Of a DNA stretch of 18,642 nt, positions 7,090-15,098 are shown piece after piece (within the stretch, counting starts at the first letter, position 1; every line of letters starts with the position of its first letter). Position numbers and translations under genes: made by a program. This stretch comes from an uncultured Prevotella sp. (lineage in GTDB: Bacteria; Bacteroidota; Bacteroidia; Bacteroidales; Bacteroidaceae), in contig UQPD01000032.1 in NCBI GenBank assembly GCA_900542795.1, forward strand, positions 1 to 18,642, read 5' to 3'. The notes under the pieces are model-generated. The model saw only the letters and a program-made list of their open reading frames with translations. It did no database searches and was not told the origin of the DNA.

Positions 7090-7132
7090 CCCCCCCCAAG
7101 TTTTGTTATGTTAAATAAAGGTGGTAATTTTG
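7090..7132 (+). promoter_or_regulatory. Promoter of second secreted-protein unit, with C8 run
   Basis: TTTG (7102-7105), a 19-nt spacer and TAATTTTG (7125-7132) match the Bacteroidetes consensus. The start would be near 7138, giving a leader of about 25 nt. A C8 homopolymer (7090-7097) ends 4 nt upstream of the -33 box, comparable to the G8 of the first unit. Confidence 0.85.
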
Positions 7133-7162
7133 CGGAAATTATAAAATCTAAAACAATTGTTT

Positions 7163-9100
7163 ATGAAAATTTCTACTCTTCTTTTAGCTGGGGTGGGGGC
7201 ATTTTGCTGTACTTCTACCATGGCTCAGACTTCTGATCCGTCTGTTGGTGATCAGATTACAGAAGTCGCCAAAATTACGCCTTCAACCGTAGCCTATCGT
7301 ATTAAGGGTGCGCGTGGCTATCTGTTCTCACAGAATTCATCGGCTACTAAACTTTCTTCTAACTATTTGAAGAAAGATCAAAAAGACTTCACTATACCTG
7401 ATGACAACGTAAACGATCCCAACTTCAACTTTGTGTTGATTCCTTCAGCTTTGCAAACTAATGGCTACTACATCTACAATGTAAGCACTAATAAGTTTGT
7501 AAAGAAAACTTCCACAACAGAGGAAGATTTATTGTCTTTGGTTGATACTCCCAATTTAGATAATTGCGTTTGGAAGTTTACAAAGAGTCAACACATTCAA
7601 GCAAATAGAGACCAACACAATCGTTACGATGGTACATTCCCGTTTTCTATTACGAATGGTATCTATTACCTCACTATCAGTGACGCGAGTATGGCTGGTG
7701 TGAAGACCTATGCAGATGTTGATGCAGGTAGTCGTTTTCAACTTATCGTTGCAGACAAAACAACCGATTTTACTGCAGCTTGCAACAGAGTGAAAGTTTA
7801 CGAGACTCAAACACGCAAGACACAAATTGAGTATATTGTAGCATCTCATGTTGGCGACTTAGGTTATCCTACTCGAGAGGCTTGGGACACCTATACAGAA
7901 GCTGTTGCTAATGCCCAGCAAGTAAGCGTTGTTAATACAGCCTTGGAAACTATGTTGGCAGTTAACAACTTGGTTTATCCTACAGATGGTAAAGCTTACT
8001 ACATTCGTCCTGTTAATAGAGGAGCTACAAACAGAAGTGCTAATCGCCTTTATTGTGGAACAGACAATACATTGAGCATTGGTGTTGGCAATTCGGATGA
8101 TGCTTCTGCTATTTTCTATTGTCACAAAGTTGGGGAGCATAAATACATCTTTACCAACAATGCGGGTAAATATATGCGCTTCCGTGCAGATACTAAGTCT
8201 TTCAATGGCGATGCCTCTGGCTTTGCTGATGCGTATGGTAATGAACAGATCTTCACATTTTATCCTATGCAGAATGTAACTACTGATACTGAAGTTTATA
8301 TTGGTTCAGAAAGTATTACCAAAGGTGACTTAAATCAGTTGGGACTTTTCCTTTTGCAAGGTCAATTAGAAAGTGGTAGTTCTGCTCAGCACTATCTGAT
8401 GGCAAATACTAATGATAAGAAATTCCACAATGGAGGAGAAACTGTTATATATTATACAGCTTCGAACAACACTTGCGCATTTTATTTGGAAGCAGTTCCC
8501 CAGCAGCAAAATGCTTTCACCACTAACGCATTGACAGTAGGAAATGTTCGTGCCAACATAGCTACTTACAGCTCACCATTCCCTGTTAATTTGCCCGATG
8601 ATGTTGATGCTTATATCGCTAAACAAGAGGGAGAAAATAAAGTTGTGTTGCAGAAAATTACAGGTGCATTGCCTGCTAACACAGGTGTAATTCTTTCATC
8701 TGAAAATGCTAAAAAAGATTGCATCCCCACTGCACGCACTACAGAGCCTTTGGCAACTGTAAATGCAGCAGACAACATGCTCAAACCAACTACAGGTAGC
8801 GCTGTTGCTGCTGATGTTAATGCATACATTCTGAGCCAAAATAACGGTACAGCCGTATTCAAGAAGCTTTCGTCATCAGATCGTACCATTAAACAGTACA
8901 AGGCTTACCTTAAACTAGATGGTGCACAGTCTGCTCAGTTGATGAATTTTGCCTTTGCTGGTAGCGATCTCACTGGCATACAGAATGTTACAGAAACTTC
9001 GGCTAAGTCAAAGACAGCATACGACCTCGCTGGTCGCAAGGTAGGTAAACTCCAAAAGGGCATCTACATTGTAAATGGCAAGAAGGTTATTGTAAAATAA
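7163..9100 (+). CDS. Secreted protein with beta-trefoil-like modules and sorting tail, function unknown
   Basis: 645 aa from the ATG at 7163. The ATG at 7157 would add only MF; the later start gives a typical MKIS signal peptide (about 1-22, ending STMAQ). The region after the signal, with repeated aromatic strands (YLFSQ, YYIYNVSTNKFV), resembles the N-terminal module of the glycosidase upstream. A helical spacer is near 180-265. A second similar module begins with YYIRPVN and includes KYIFTNNAGKYMRF. A further beta domain precedes the tail YDLAGRKVGKLQ then KGIYIVNGKKVIVK, which resembles type IX sorting tails. I see no catalytic motif, so a binding or adhesive role at the cell surface is an inference. 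The gene for a small MKKxYxxP protein begins 30 nt downstream. Confidence 0.75.
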   Translation: MKISTLLLAGVGAFCCTSTMAQTSDPSVGDQITEVAKITPSTVAYRIKGARGYLFSQNSSATKLSSNYLKKDQKDFTIPDDNVNDPNFNFVLIPSALQTNGYYIYNVSTNKFVKKTSTTEEDLLSLVDTPNLDNCVWKFTKSQHIQANRDQHNRYDGTFPFSITNGIYYLTISDASMAGVKTYADVDAGSRFQLIVADKTTDFTAACNRVKVYETQTRKTQIEYIVASHVGDLGYPTREAWDTYTEAVANAQQVSVVNTALETMLAVNNLVYPTDGKAYYIRPVNRGATNRSANRLYCGTDNTLSIGVGNSDDASAIFYCHKVGEHKYIFTNNAGKYMRFRADTKSFNGDASGFADAYGNEQIFTFYPMQNVTTDTEVYIGSESITKGDLNQLGLFLLQGQLESGSSAQHYLMANTNDKKFHNGGETVIYYTASNNTCAFYLEAVPQQQNAFTTNALTVGNVRANIATYSSPFPVNLPDDVDAYIAKQEGENKVVLQKITGALPANTGVILSSENAKKDCIPTARTTEPLATVNAADNMLKPTTGSAVAADVNAYILSQNNGTAVFKKLSSSDRTIKQYKAYLKLDGAQSAQLMNFAFAGSDLTGIQNVTETSAKSKTAYDLAGRKVGKLQKGIYIVNGKKVIVK

Positions 9101-9130
9101 TAGTACTAAAAACAAACCCATTCAGACAAA

Positions 9131-9313
9131 ATGAAAAAGACATATTCAACTCCCAAGTCAACTGCCATCACTTTTGCTTGTGAAGATACATTGCTTAATG
9201 CATCTCCCCTTACTGGTCAGAACATTGGTGTGCAAGGTGACCAAGAAGAAAACGGTGCTAATGCCCTTTCAAACAAGCGTGACATGTGGCAAACAGAAGG
9301 TTGGCTTAAATAA
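9131..9313 (+). CDS. Small protein of unknown function, MKKxYxxP family (copy 2)
   Basis: 60 aa. It aligns with the 59-aa protein at 6666: MKKTYSTPKSTAITF against MKKAYFAPTSNSIRF, then E..(L/I)LN.S, and LSN....W....W near the end (LSNKRDMWQTEGW). There is no signal peptide or membrane segment. It lies 30 nt after the secreted-protein gene with no hairpin or promoter between, so the two are almost certainly cotranscribed. The role is unknown. The pairing with a sorting-tail protein is repeated in this window. Confidence 0.8.
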   Translation: MKKTYSTPKSTAITFACEDTLLNASPLTGQNIGVQGDQEENGANALSNKRDMWQTEGWLK

Positions 9314-9333
9314 ATTATTTGGTTAACACATAC

Positions 9334-9370
9334 AAAGAGGCACTTGCTGTTGAGCAAGTGCCTCTTTAAA
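9334..9370 (+). terminator. 15-bp hairpin terminator
   Basis: AAAGAGGCACTTGCT (9334-9348) pairs perfectly with 9353-9367 around GTTG. A short AT-rich tail with TTTT follows. It ends the second secreted-protein unit, and the A-rich left arm could also stop leftward transcription from the toxin-antitoxin pair. Confidence 0.8.
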
Positions 9371-9510
9371 TTTTGTGCACCTCTTGTTTCATCAAAGCGT
9401 GCTAAAATTTCATGCGCAAAAAATGTTGATAATGATTCAACCTTAGTGGTTTGGCGTTTCTTGAACTAATAATCCTACCAAAGGCTTTGTCAATTGTAAA
9501 ATTTACATAT

Positions 9511-9840
9511 TTACCACAACGCTACTTTTCCTGCAATTCCTAAATCTATGGTTGCAGTTACAACACCAAGAGCCTTGAATACTTTTCGCATGGTAGGAAT
9601 GGTAATGCTATAACCTCTTTCCAAGCGAGATATTTGCGCTCTTTTCACACCAATTCGTTCACCGAGTTGTTCTTGCGTCAAGTTTTGTTCTATACGAGCT
9701 TTCTTGATAGCTTCTCCCAAACGATATGCGTGCAATGCTTCATCTACATCATTTTCAAAAGCATCACGTTTAGGAGTGCCAATTTTTCCAAAGTGCTTGT
9801 CAAGCACATCGTCCAATGGAGTTAGATTCATCTGTGCCAT
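9511..9840 (-). CDS. XRE-family antitoxin (HigA-like)
   Basis: 109 aa. An HTH_3 domain lies at about 41-95 (LGEAIKKARIEQNLTQEQLG, then RAQISRLERG), so it binds DNA and probably represses its own operon. The N-terminal 40 residues (FENDVDEALHAYRLGEAIK) precede the HTH, as in many HigA-type antitoxins. The start codon is 2 nt after the toxin stop, so the genes are cotranscribed in toxin-first order, typical of HigBA. The N-terminal segment probably binds and neutralises the toxin, by family analogy. Confidence 0.88.
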   Translation of the reverse strand: MAQMNLTPLDDVLDKHFGKIGTPKRDAFENDVDEALHAYRLGEAIKKARIEQNLTQEQLGERIGVKRAQISRLERGYSITIPTMRKVFKALGVVTATIDLGIAGKVALW

Positions 9841-9842
9841 AA

Positions 9843-10181
9843 TTATTTGTGTTTGAAATATTCTTTTCTTATTGCTTCAGCTTTAGCTATTTCCTTACTT
9901 GGCGTCTTTTGGGTTTTCTTGATGATGCCATGAGTGGCAATTACTAATGTATCTTTGTCCTTGTCCCAAAAGGCAAACAGGCGATATGCAATTTTGTTAT
10001 ATAATGTACGGAACTCCCATATTTCCGAATTTTCTAACTTCTTGAAAAGTTCTTTGTTACGTTCTCCTCCTGCAACACGCTTGATGTTGTAGTAAATTTT
10101 GTAAGATGCTGCTTCTGGTAAACTTTCAATAAAATTTTGTGCCTCATCTGTCAAGACAAGTCGGAAGATATTTTGTGCCAT
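9843..10181 (-). CDS. HigB/RelE-superfamily toxin, phage Gp49-like
   Basis: 112 aa. It matches the pattern of Gp49-like (PF05973) toxins: IWEFR at 54-58, a strand with R67 (AYRLFAFW), and the signature ATHGIIKKTQKTP at 82-94, followed by a helix of the type that ends AEAIRKEYF. Family members are ribosome-dependent mRNA endonucleases. The basic residues R58, R67, H84, K88 and K89 are candidates for RNA contact or catalysis. The antitoxin gene follows directly. The length is complete, with no disruption. Confidence 0.88.
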   Translation of the reverse strand: MAQNIFRLVLTDEAQNFIESLPEAASYKIYYNIKRVAGGERNKELFKKLENSEIWEFRTLYNKIAYRLFAFWDKDKDTLVIATHGIIKKTQKTPSKEIAKAEAIRKEYFKHK

Positions 10182-10198
10182 ACTTATTCAGTTTTGTG

Positions 10199-10233
10199 CA
10201 AAGGTAAGCATATTGTTTCATAAAAAAGAAACA
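10199..10233 (-). promoter_or_regulatory. Toxin-antitoxin promoter and candidate operator
   Basis: On the minus strand, TTTC (10231-10228), a 21-nt spacer and TACCTTTG (10206-10199) form a promoter 18 bases before the toxin ATG. TGTTTC (10214-10219) and GAAACA (10228-10233) form a 6-bp inverted repeat with an 8-nt gap over the -33 box and part of the spacer. This is a good position for autorepression by the antitoxin. Confidence 0.65.
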
Positions 10234-10459
10234 CTGGGCAACTAAATGTATTTTTTTAATTTGTTTTCTGCGTTCTGCGTTATCTTTACCCTACCTTTCA
10301 GGGCGCATTATCAGCGTTACTCACTTAGTTTGTAATACTTAATACTTAATTCTGTTGGATATTTTATGACTAAAAAACTCTCCCTCATATTTCACGCTTT
10401 AACCTTACAAACCGAAAAACACAACCTTACGAGCTCTACACAAAAAGTAACAAAACCTT
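10234..10459. other. Intergenic stretch between divergent transcription units
   Basis: AT-rich, with no convincing coding frame. It contains one copy of the ACCCTACCTTTC repeat and leads to a rightward hairpin with a T run (10460-10500) that has no rightward gene before it. A weak promoter-like pair (TTTG 10260-10263, TATCTTTA 10281-10288, 17-nt spacing) is off consensus. Confidence 0.4.
10288..10303. repeat. Short dispersed repeat ACCCTACCTTTCAGGG, copy 2
   Basis: 15 of 16 positions equal the copy at 1504-1519. CCCT and AGGG can pair around ACCTTTC. Confidence 0.5.
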
Positions 10460-10500
10460 AAAATGCGCAGACATCTTGCTACTGTTAGCGCATTTTTTTA
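10460..10500 (+). terminator. Orphan hairpin terminator
   Basis: AAAATGCGC (10460-10468) pairs with GCGCATTTT (10488-10496) over 9 bp with a 19-nt loop. The right arm runs into a T7 tract (10493-10499). No rightward gene precedes it; the toxin gene reads away to the left. It could end a small RNA, stop antisense transcripts, or remain from a lost gene. Confidence 0.6.
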
Positions 10501-10531
10501 AAATCTATCCCTTTAACTAATCAATAGTTCG

Positions 10532-10562
10532 TAACTTTGCATTTCTTTAAGGGGGTATACCC
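10532..10562 (+). promoter_or_regulatory. -7 box and palindrome upstream of AEC permease
   Basis: TAACTTTG (10532-10539) fits the -7 consensus; the -33 box is weak. GGGTATACCC (10553-10562), a perfect 10-bp palindrome, lies at or just after the predicted transcription start, where a repressor could act. Confidence 0.55.
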
Positions 10563-10596
10563 TTTTACAACACAAACTCAAAAACTACAAGACGGA

Positions 10597-11523
10597 ATGG
10601 ACTTTTTACACATTGTGACACAAATGCTGATGATATTTGGCATTGTGTTGGTAGGGCTTTTTGCAGCCAAACGCAATTTATGGTCAGGAGACCTCGACCG
10701 CAAACTTTCTATTTTCATTATGAACGTTTCGATGCCCGCACTCATCTTAGCTTCGGTAATGGGAAAAGATTTGGCATTTGAAAATTCAGAACTTGTTGCG
10801 CTCGGTGTGGTAGCTGTCATCAACTACATCGTGCTGATAGGTTTGGCATACATCATTCCCCATGTGTTCAAAGTCAACAAGTCGCGCCGTGGTATTTCGC
10901 GCTTTATGCTTGCCTTTGGCAATGTAAGTTTCATTGGATACCCCGTGTGCGATGCTGTGTTTGGCTCGAAGGCAGTGTTCTGTGCCTCAGTACTCAACAT
11001 TCCGTTTAACTTACTTGTGTTTACCATAGGCGTATCGTTTATTAACGGATCAAAGGCAAAGAGTGCCTTTTCGCCTAAACTCATATTCTCGCCTTGTGTG
11101 GTAGCCTCGCTCATAGCCTTGCTCATTGCCGTGGTGCGCGTACAAACCCCAGCACCCATTGGTCAGTGGTTTCATTTGTTGGGCGACTTAACCACACCTT
11201 GTGCCTTGCTCATTATAGGTTCGAGTCTGAGCCACATTCCTGTACGCGACATGCTTGGTAACCGTTTTGTATATTCCATGGCATTGCTGCGTTTGCTCGT
11301 ATTGCCCCTTGCTGTGGGAGGCGTATTAGCCTTGATGGGGATTGACCCCTTTGTGAGCGATGTTGCTGTAGTGTTAAGTGCGATGCCTGTTGCTACAAAC
11401 GGCATTATGCTGTGTTTGCAATATGGACAGGATGAACGCGTTATGACACAAGGACTCTTCATTACCACACTATTCTCTGTAATCAGCATTCCTGCTGTTG
11501 CCTTCCTTGCCAGTCTTTTTTAG
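10597..11523 (+). CDS. AEC-family (auxin efflux carrier-like) permease
   Basis: 308 aa. It is an integral membrane protein with about ten hydrophobic segments, starting at IVTQMLMIFGIVLVGLFAA. It shows the AEC (PF03547) arrangement: an early FIMNVSMPALI segment, the central FGNVSFIGYPV segment, and a late AMPVATNGIMLCLQYG segment. Relatives export or exchange organic acids such as malate; the substrate here cannot be read. I start it at the ATG at 10597. A TTG 60 nt upstream is in frame but lies in the promoter -7 box. The rmuC-like gene starts 42 nt downstream, probably in the same transcript. Confidence 0.88.
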   Translation: MDFLHIVTQMLMIFGIVLVGLFAAKRNLWSGDLDRKLSIFIMNVSMPALILASVMGKDLAFENSELVALGVVAVINYIVLIGLAYIIPHVFKVNKSRRGISRFMLAFGNVSFIGYPVCDAVFGSKAVFCASVLNIPFNLLVFTIGVSFINGSKAKSAFSPKLIFSPCVVASLIALLIAVVRVQTPAPIGQWFHLLGDLTTPCALLIIGSSLSHIPVRDMLGNRFVYSMALLRLLVLPLAVGGVLALMGIDPFVSDVAVVLSAMPVATNGIMLCLQYGQDERVMTQGLFITTLFSVISIPAVAFLASLF

Positions 11524-11565
11524 ACAAATGGGAAATTGCCCCAGCCTTTTTTAAAAAAACTCAGA

Positions 11566-12705
11566 ATGAACCTACTTATCTGTATAATTGTGGCAGTAGT
11601 TGCCTTTGCAGCGGGATATTTTTTAGCCGCCTTGCGCACCCAACGCGAAGCCATCAGTGCTAAAGCCCAACTCAAGGCAGAACAGCAACATGCCGATGAG
11701 AATATGCGTAGACAAGCCCAAGCTTTACGTGCAGAGTTCAAAGCCATGTCGGTGGAGATGATGCGTACGCAGGGAGATGCCTTACGGCAGCAACATCTGC
11801 ATTCGCTCGAAGCCTTGTTGAAGCCTTTAGGACACGACATTGAAGACTTCCGTACGCAATTTGTGAAAGACCATGCCTCGCTCGATAGCTACATAAAAGC
11901 CTTGGTAGAGCAAACTACATCGCTCGGAAAAGAGGCGGATGCACTTGCTAAGGCATTGAAAGGTAACACCAAACTGCAAGGAAATTGGGGCGAAGCTGTG
12001 TTGGCAAACTTGCTTTGTGCAGCAGGACTGACTGAGGGACGCGATTACACATTGCAAGAACACCATGCTGATGGACGCGGTTCGGTTGCCATTCCTGATG
12101 TGGTGGTGCATTTGCCCGAAGAGCGTAACCTTATTATCGACTCAAAGGTGTCGCTCAAAGCTTTTACCGAATATGTGGCTGCCGATGATGCCATAGAACA
12201 AGACCGTTTACTCAAAGAACATGTGCGCAGTGTGCGACAACACATTAAAGAACTATCGGCAAAGAACTATAATAAAATTGTGCCGAATAGCATTGGTTAT
12301 GTGCTGATGTTTATTCCTGGCGAAGCTGCTTATGTGGCAGCCGTAACGGCAGACCCCACTTTGCCCACCGATGCTTATGCCCAACACGTTATTTTGATCA
12401 ATCCCACCAATTTGCTCATGGCATTGCAGTTGGCTTATAACTTGTGGCAAAGCGAGTTGCAAAGTCGCTCGGTAAACGAGATTTATGCTTCGGCAGAAAA
12501 ACTCTACAAAAAGTTTAGCACCTTTGCACAAAACTTTGTGAAGATAGGCAATTCTATTAACCAACTGCAGCGCACCTATAACGAAGCACAAGGACAACTC
12601 TCTACGGGACGTGGCAACATTGTGAGTCAACTTGAGGGATGGAAAAAGAAAGGACTTACGCCCAATGCCTCCCTGCCCGAAGAACTCACGCAAGAGGGTG
12701 AATAA
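11566..12705 (+). CDS. rmuC: DNA recombination protein RmuC family
   Basis: 379 aa. An N-terminal membrane anchor (about 1-23, MNLLICIIVAVVAFAAGYF) is followed by a coiled-coil region rich in Q, E, A and R (about 30-100). The RmuC domain follows, with GNTKLQGNWGE, then IPDVVVHLPEERNLIIDSKV and FIPGEAAYVAA. The fold is nuclease-like, and family members limit inversions and process DNA; the biochemistry is poorly known. The start is the ATG at 11566, since the in-frame TTG 30 nt upstream would put polar residues before the anchor. It lies 42 nt after the permease gene. The C-terminus is slightly shorter than E. coli RmuC. Confidence 0.92.
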   Translation: MNLLICIIVAVVAFAAGYFLAALRTQREAISAKAQLKAEQQHADENMRRQAQALRAEFKAMSVEMMRTQGDALRQQHLHSLEALLKPLGHDIEDFRTQFVKDHASLDSYIKALVEQTTSLGKEADALAKALKGNTKLQGNWGEAVLANLLCAAGLTEGRDYTLQEHHADGRGSVAIPDVVVHLPEERNLIIDSKVSLKAFTEYVAADDAIEQDRLLKEHVRSVRQHIKELSAKNYNKIVPNSIGYVLMFIPGEAAYVAAVTADPTLPTDAYAQHVILINPTNLLMALQLAYNLWQSELQSRSVNEIYASAEKLYKKFSTFAQNFVKIGNSINQLQRTYNEAQGQLSTGRGNIVSQLEGWKKKGLTPNASLPEELTQEGE

Positions 12706-12815
12706 GACCATGAAGTAAACACCGTGCGGAATAGAAAACGTAAACTATGTGCGAAATTACACATTAGCGCACCATTATGTAAGCTACAAAGTGCCTCAAA
12801 AACAATAAAATTTTG

Positions 12816-12823
12816 TAGATTTG
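12816..12823 (+). promoter_or_regulatory. -7 box upstream of 7TM-HD gene
   Basis: TAGATTTG fits TAnnTTTG; I see no good -33 box at the usual spacing. The start would be about 65 nt before the ATG at 12896. The 190-nt gap after rmuC supports a separate promoter. Confidence 0.5.
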
Positions 12824-12895
12824 CGCCTATAAGTGAGTGCAGTAAATGCATCGATTAAGTAGTTTGCTACCTCAAAAATCTCAAAGCAACTGGCT

Positions 12896-15007
12896 ATGAC
12901 AACAGAAAACAATAAGAACAAATCGAAAATAAAAGGGTTGCTAACCCTTGCAGGCTCCGTGTTGGTTGTAGTGGCACTGTTGGTGTATTTTCTTCCGCGC
13001 GAGAGTAAGTTTGGTTATGAATATGAACAAGGTCGTCCCTGGCGATACAACTCACTCATAGCCACTTTCGACTTTCCGATATACAAAACCAAAAAGGAGA
13101 TAGACACGGAATGTGACAGTGCACTCAGCAAGTTTCAGCCTTTTTATGTGGAAGACTTGCAAGCAGGGCATCAACAAGCCGAAGCCTTTCGCAAAGACTT
13201 TATAAATGGAGAATTCAATGATGTGCCACTCAACTGTCTTTCGCACATTGAAAAACTCATTGAGAAAGTTTATGATGCGGGTATTGCGCCTTCGCTTGAG
13301 TTGGCACAAATGGCAAAAGAACGCACCAGTGGCATACGCATTGTTGAAGGAACAGAAGCTTTGTCGCGCCCTATTACCGAACTTTATTCTACCCGTTCGG
13401 CATACGAATACATCGTTCATGCCGACACGGTGCAATTTCCATGTGAGGTGCTGGCGCGTTGCAACCTCAATAAATATCTTGTATCCAACCTCACGCTCGA
13501 TAGTGCCAAGACACGTGCTGCACGCGAGGATGTAATTGCTTCGGTAGCTCCAGCATCGGGTATGGTACAAAGTGGACAACGTATTATTGACCGAGGTGAA
13601 ATCATTTCTGCCGAACAATATAAGATATTGCAATCGTTTGAAAGGGAAAGTGTGCGACGCACGGACCCCTCAGAGGGCTTTTGGCAAGTGGTGACAGGAC
13701 AGACCATATTTATGCTCTGTGTGATAACCTCGTTGGTGGTATACTTGCACCTCTTCCGTCGCGAATATTTGCATTCGCCTCATAGCATCTTCTTGCTTTC
13801 GTCGCTTATAGCCATCTTCCCCATCATAACCTACTTGATGGTAGACCACAAGGTACTGAATGTGTACATGGTGCCGTATGCGATGGTACCTATATTTGTG
13901 CGCATCTTTATGGACTCGCGCACGGCTTTCATGGCAATGGTGTGTACCATCATTCTCTCATCGTTTGCCCTGCATAGCAACTATGAGTTTGTGATTGTGC
14001 AATTCATGACTGGTGCTACTGTTATTTATGCTTTGCGCGATTTGTCGGAACGCTCCCAATTATTACGCGTGGTGTTTACGGTGGTTGTTACCAGCTCTAT
14101 CATCATGTTGGGTTACGACCTCTCGCAAGGCATCGACTTTTTGCACTTAGACCGTTCGATGTATATATATAATGTGATGAACGGTGTGTTGTTGCTCTTT
14201 GCCTACCCCCTACTCTACCTCATTGAAAAACTCTTTGGCTTTACATCGAGTGTTACGTTGGTGGAGCTTTCCAATACCAATCACCCCATACTGCGCCGTA
14301 TGTCGAAGTTGGCACAAGGCACCTTTGTGCATTCGTTGCAAGTGGCAAATTTGGCTACGGAGGTTGCCGATAAAATTGGTGCTAAAATTCAATTGGTGCG
14401 TACTGGAGCTCTCTATCACGACATAGGCAAGACGCTGAATCCTGCCTTCTTTACTGAAAATCAAACGGGTGTAAATCCGCACGATGAATTGAGTGAAGAA
14501 CGCTCGGCACAAATTATTATAAACCATGTGACCGATGGATTGAAATTGGCTGAAAAATATCACTTGCCCAAGGTGATACGCGACTTTATTAGTACGCACC
14601 ATGGTCGTTCGCAAGTGAAATACTTCTATATTCAGTGGAAGAACAAGCATCAAGGCGAAGAGCCCGACCCAGCCCTCTTTACCTATCCAGGTCCGAACCC
14701 CTTTACACGCGAGCAAGCCATATTGATGATGTGTGATGCTGTTGAAGCCTCATCGCGCTCGCTGAAAGAGTATACGGAGGAGAGCATCAAGAAACTTGTA
14801 GACCGCATTGTTGATGGACAAGTGCAAGCAGGCTATTTCCGCGAATGTCCCATTACCTTCCGCGATATAGCTGATGCAAAACGTGTGATGGCAGAAAGTT
14901 TGAAGACTATTTACCACACACGCATTGCTTATCCCGAACTCAACTCTAAACCAACTCCACAGGCACCACAACCTCGCCGCACCTATTTCTTTGGGCGCAG
15001 AATATAG
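12896..15007 (+). CDS. 7TM receptor-type HD phosphohydrolase (PgpH-like)
   Basis: 703 aa. After one N-terminal membrane segment (about 14-33) comes an extracytoplasmic 7TMR-HDED-type domain (about 40-260). Seven membrane segments follow (about 265-445; for example TIFMLCVITSLVVYLHLF and SIFLLSSLIAIFPIITYLMV), then a cytoplasmic HD domain. H479 (FVHSLQ), H508-D509 (YHDIGK), H568-H569 (STHHGR) and D614 (MCDAVEAS) supply the metal-binding set. Listeria PgpH, of the same architecture, hydrolyses c-di-AMP; that activity here is an inference by family. The external domain probably senses a ligand. It is complete and of normal length for Bacteroidetes members. Confidence 0.9.
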   Translation: MTTENNKNKSKIKGLLTLAGSVLVVVALLVYFLPRESKFGYEYEQGRPWRYNSLIATFDFPIYKTKKEIDTECDSALSKFQPFYVEDLQAGHQQAEAFRKDFINGEFNDVPLNCLSHIEKLIEKVYDAGIAPSLELAQMAKERTSGIRIVEGTEALSRPITELYSTRSAYEYIVHADTVQFPCEVLARCNLNKYLVSNLTLDSAKTRAAREDVIASVAPASGMVQSGQRIIDRGEIISAEQYKILQSFERESVRRTDPSEGFWQVVTGQTIFMLCVITSLVVYLHLFRREYLHSPHSIFLLSSLIAIFPIITYLMVDHKVLNVYMVPYAMVPIFVRIFMDSRTAFMAMVCTIILSSFALHSNYEFVIVQFMTGATVIYALRDLSERSQLLRVVFTVVVTSSIIMLGYDLSQGIDFLHLDRSMYIYNVMNGVLLLFAYPLLYLIEKLFGFTSSVTLVELSNTNHPILRRMSKLAQGTFVHSLQVANLATEVADKIGAKIQLVRTGALYHDIGKTLNPAFFTENQTGVNPHDELSEERSAQIIINHVTDGLKLAEKYHLPKVIRDFISTHHGRSQVKYFYIQWKNKHQGEEPDPALFTYPGPNPFTREQAILMMCDAVEASSRSLKEYTEESIKKLVDRIVDGQVQAGYFRECPITFRDIADAKRVMAESLKTIYHTRIAYPELNSKPTPQAPQPRRTYFFGRRI

Positions 15008-15098
15008 TAACCCCTTGCATGTGTTACATAGAAGTTTAGATGACTTCATAATGTGCCACACATACCCTCTCTTAACAAGACATCCACTCCTATATATA

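Noticed and set aside
10537..10596. In-frame TTG start extending the AEC permease by 20 residues
   Set aside because: The TTG lies in the -7 promoter box, and the extra residues are polar and unlike the family N-terminus.
11536..11565. In-frame TTG start extending RmuC by 10 residues
   Set aside because: The ATG at 11566 places the membrane anchor at the N-terminus as in the family.
14925..15098. Longer ketoisomerase start overlapping the 7TM-HD gene
   Set aside because: The extension is low-complexity and is the out-of-frame shadow of the 7TM-HD C-terminus. FdtA-family proteins begin close to the ATG at 15099.
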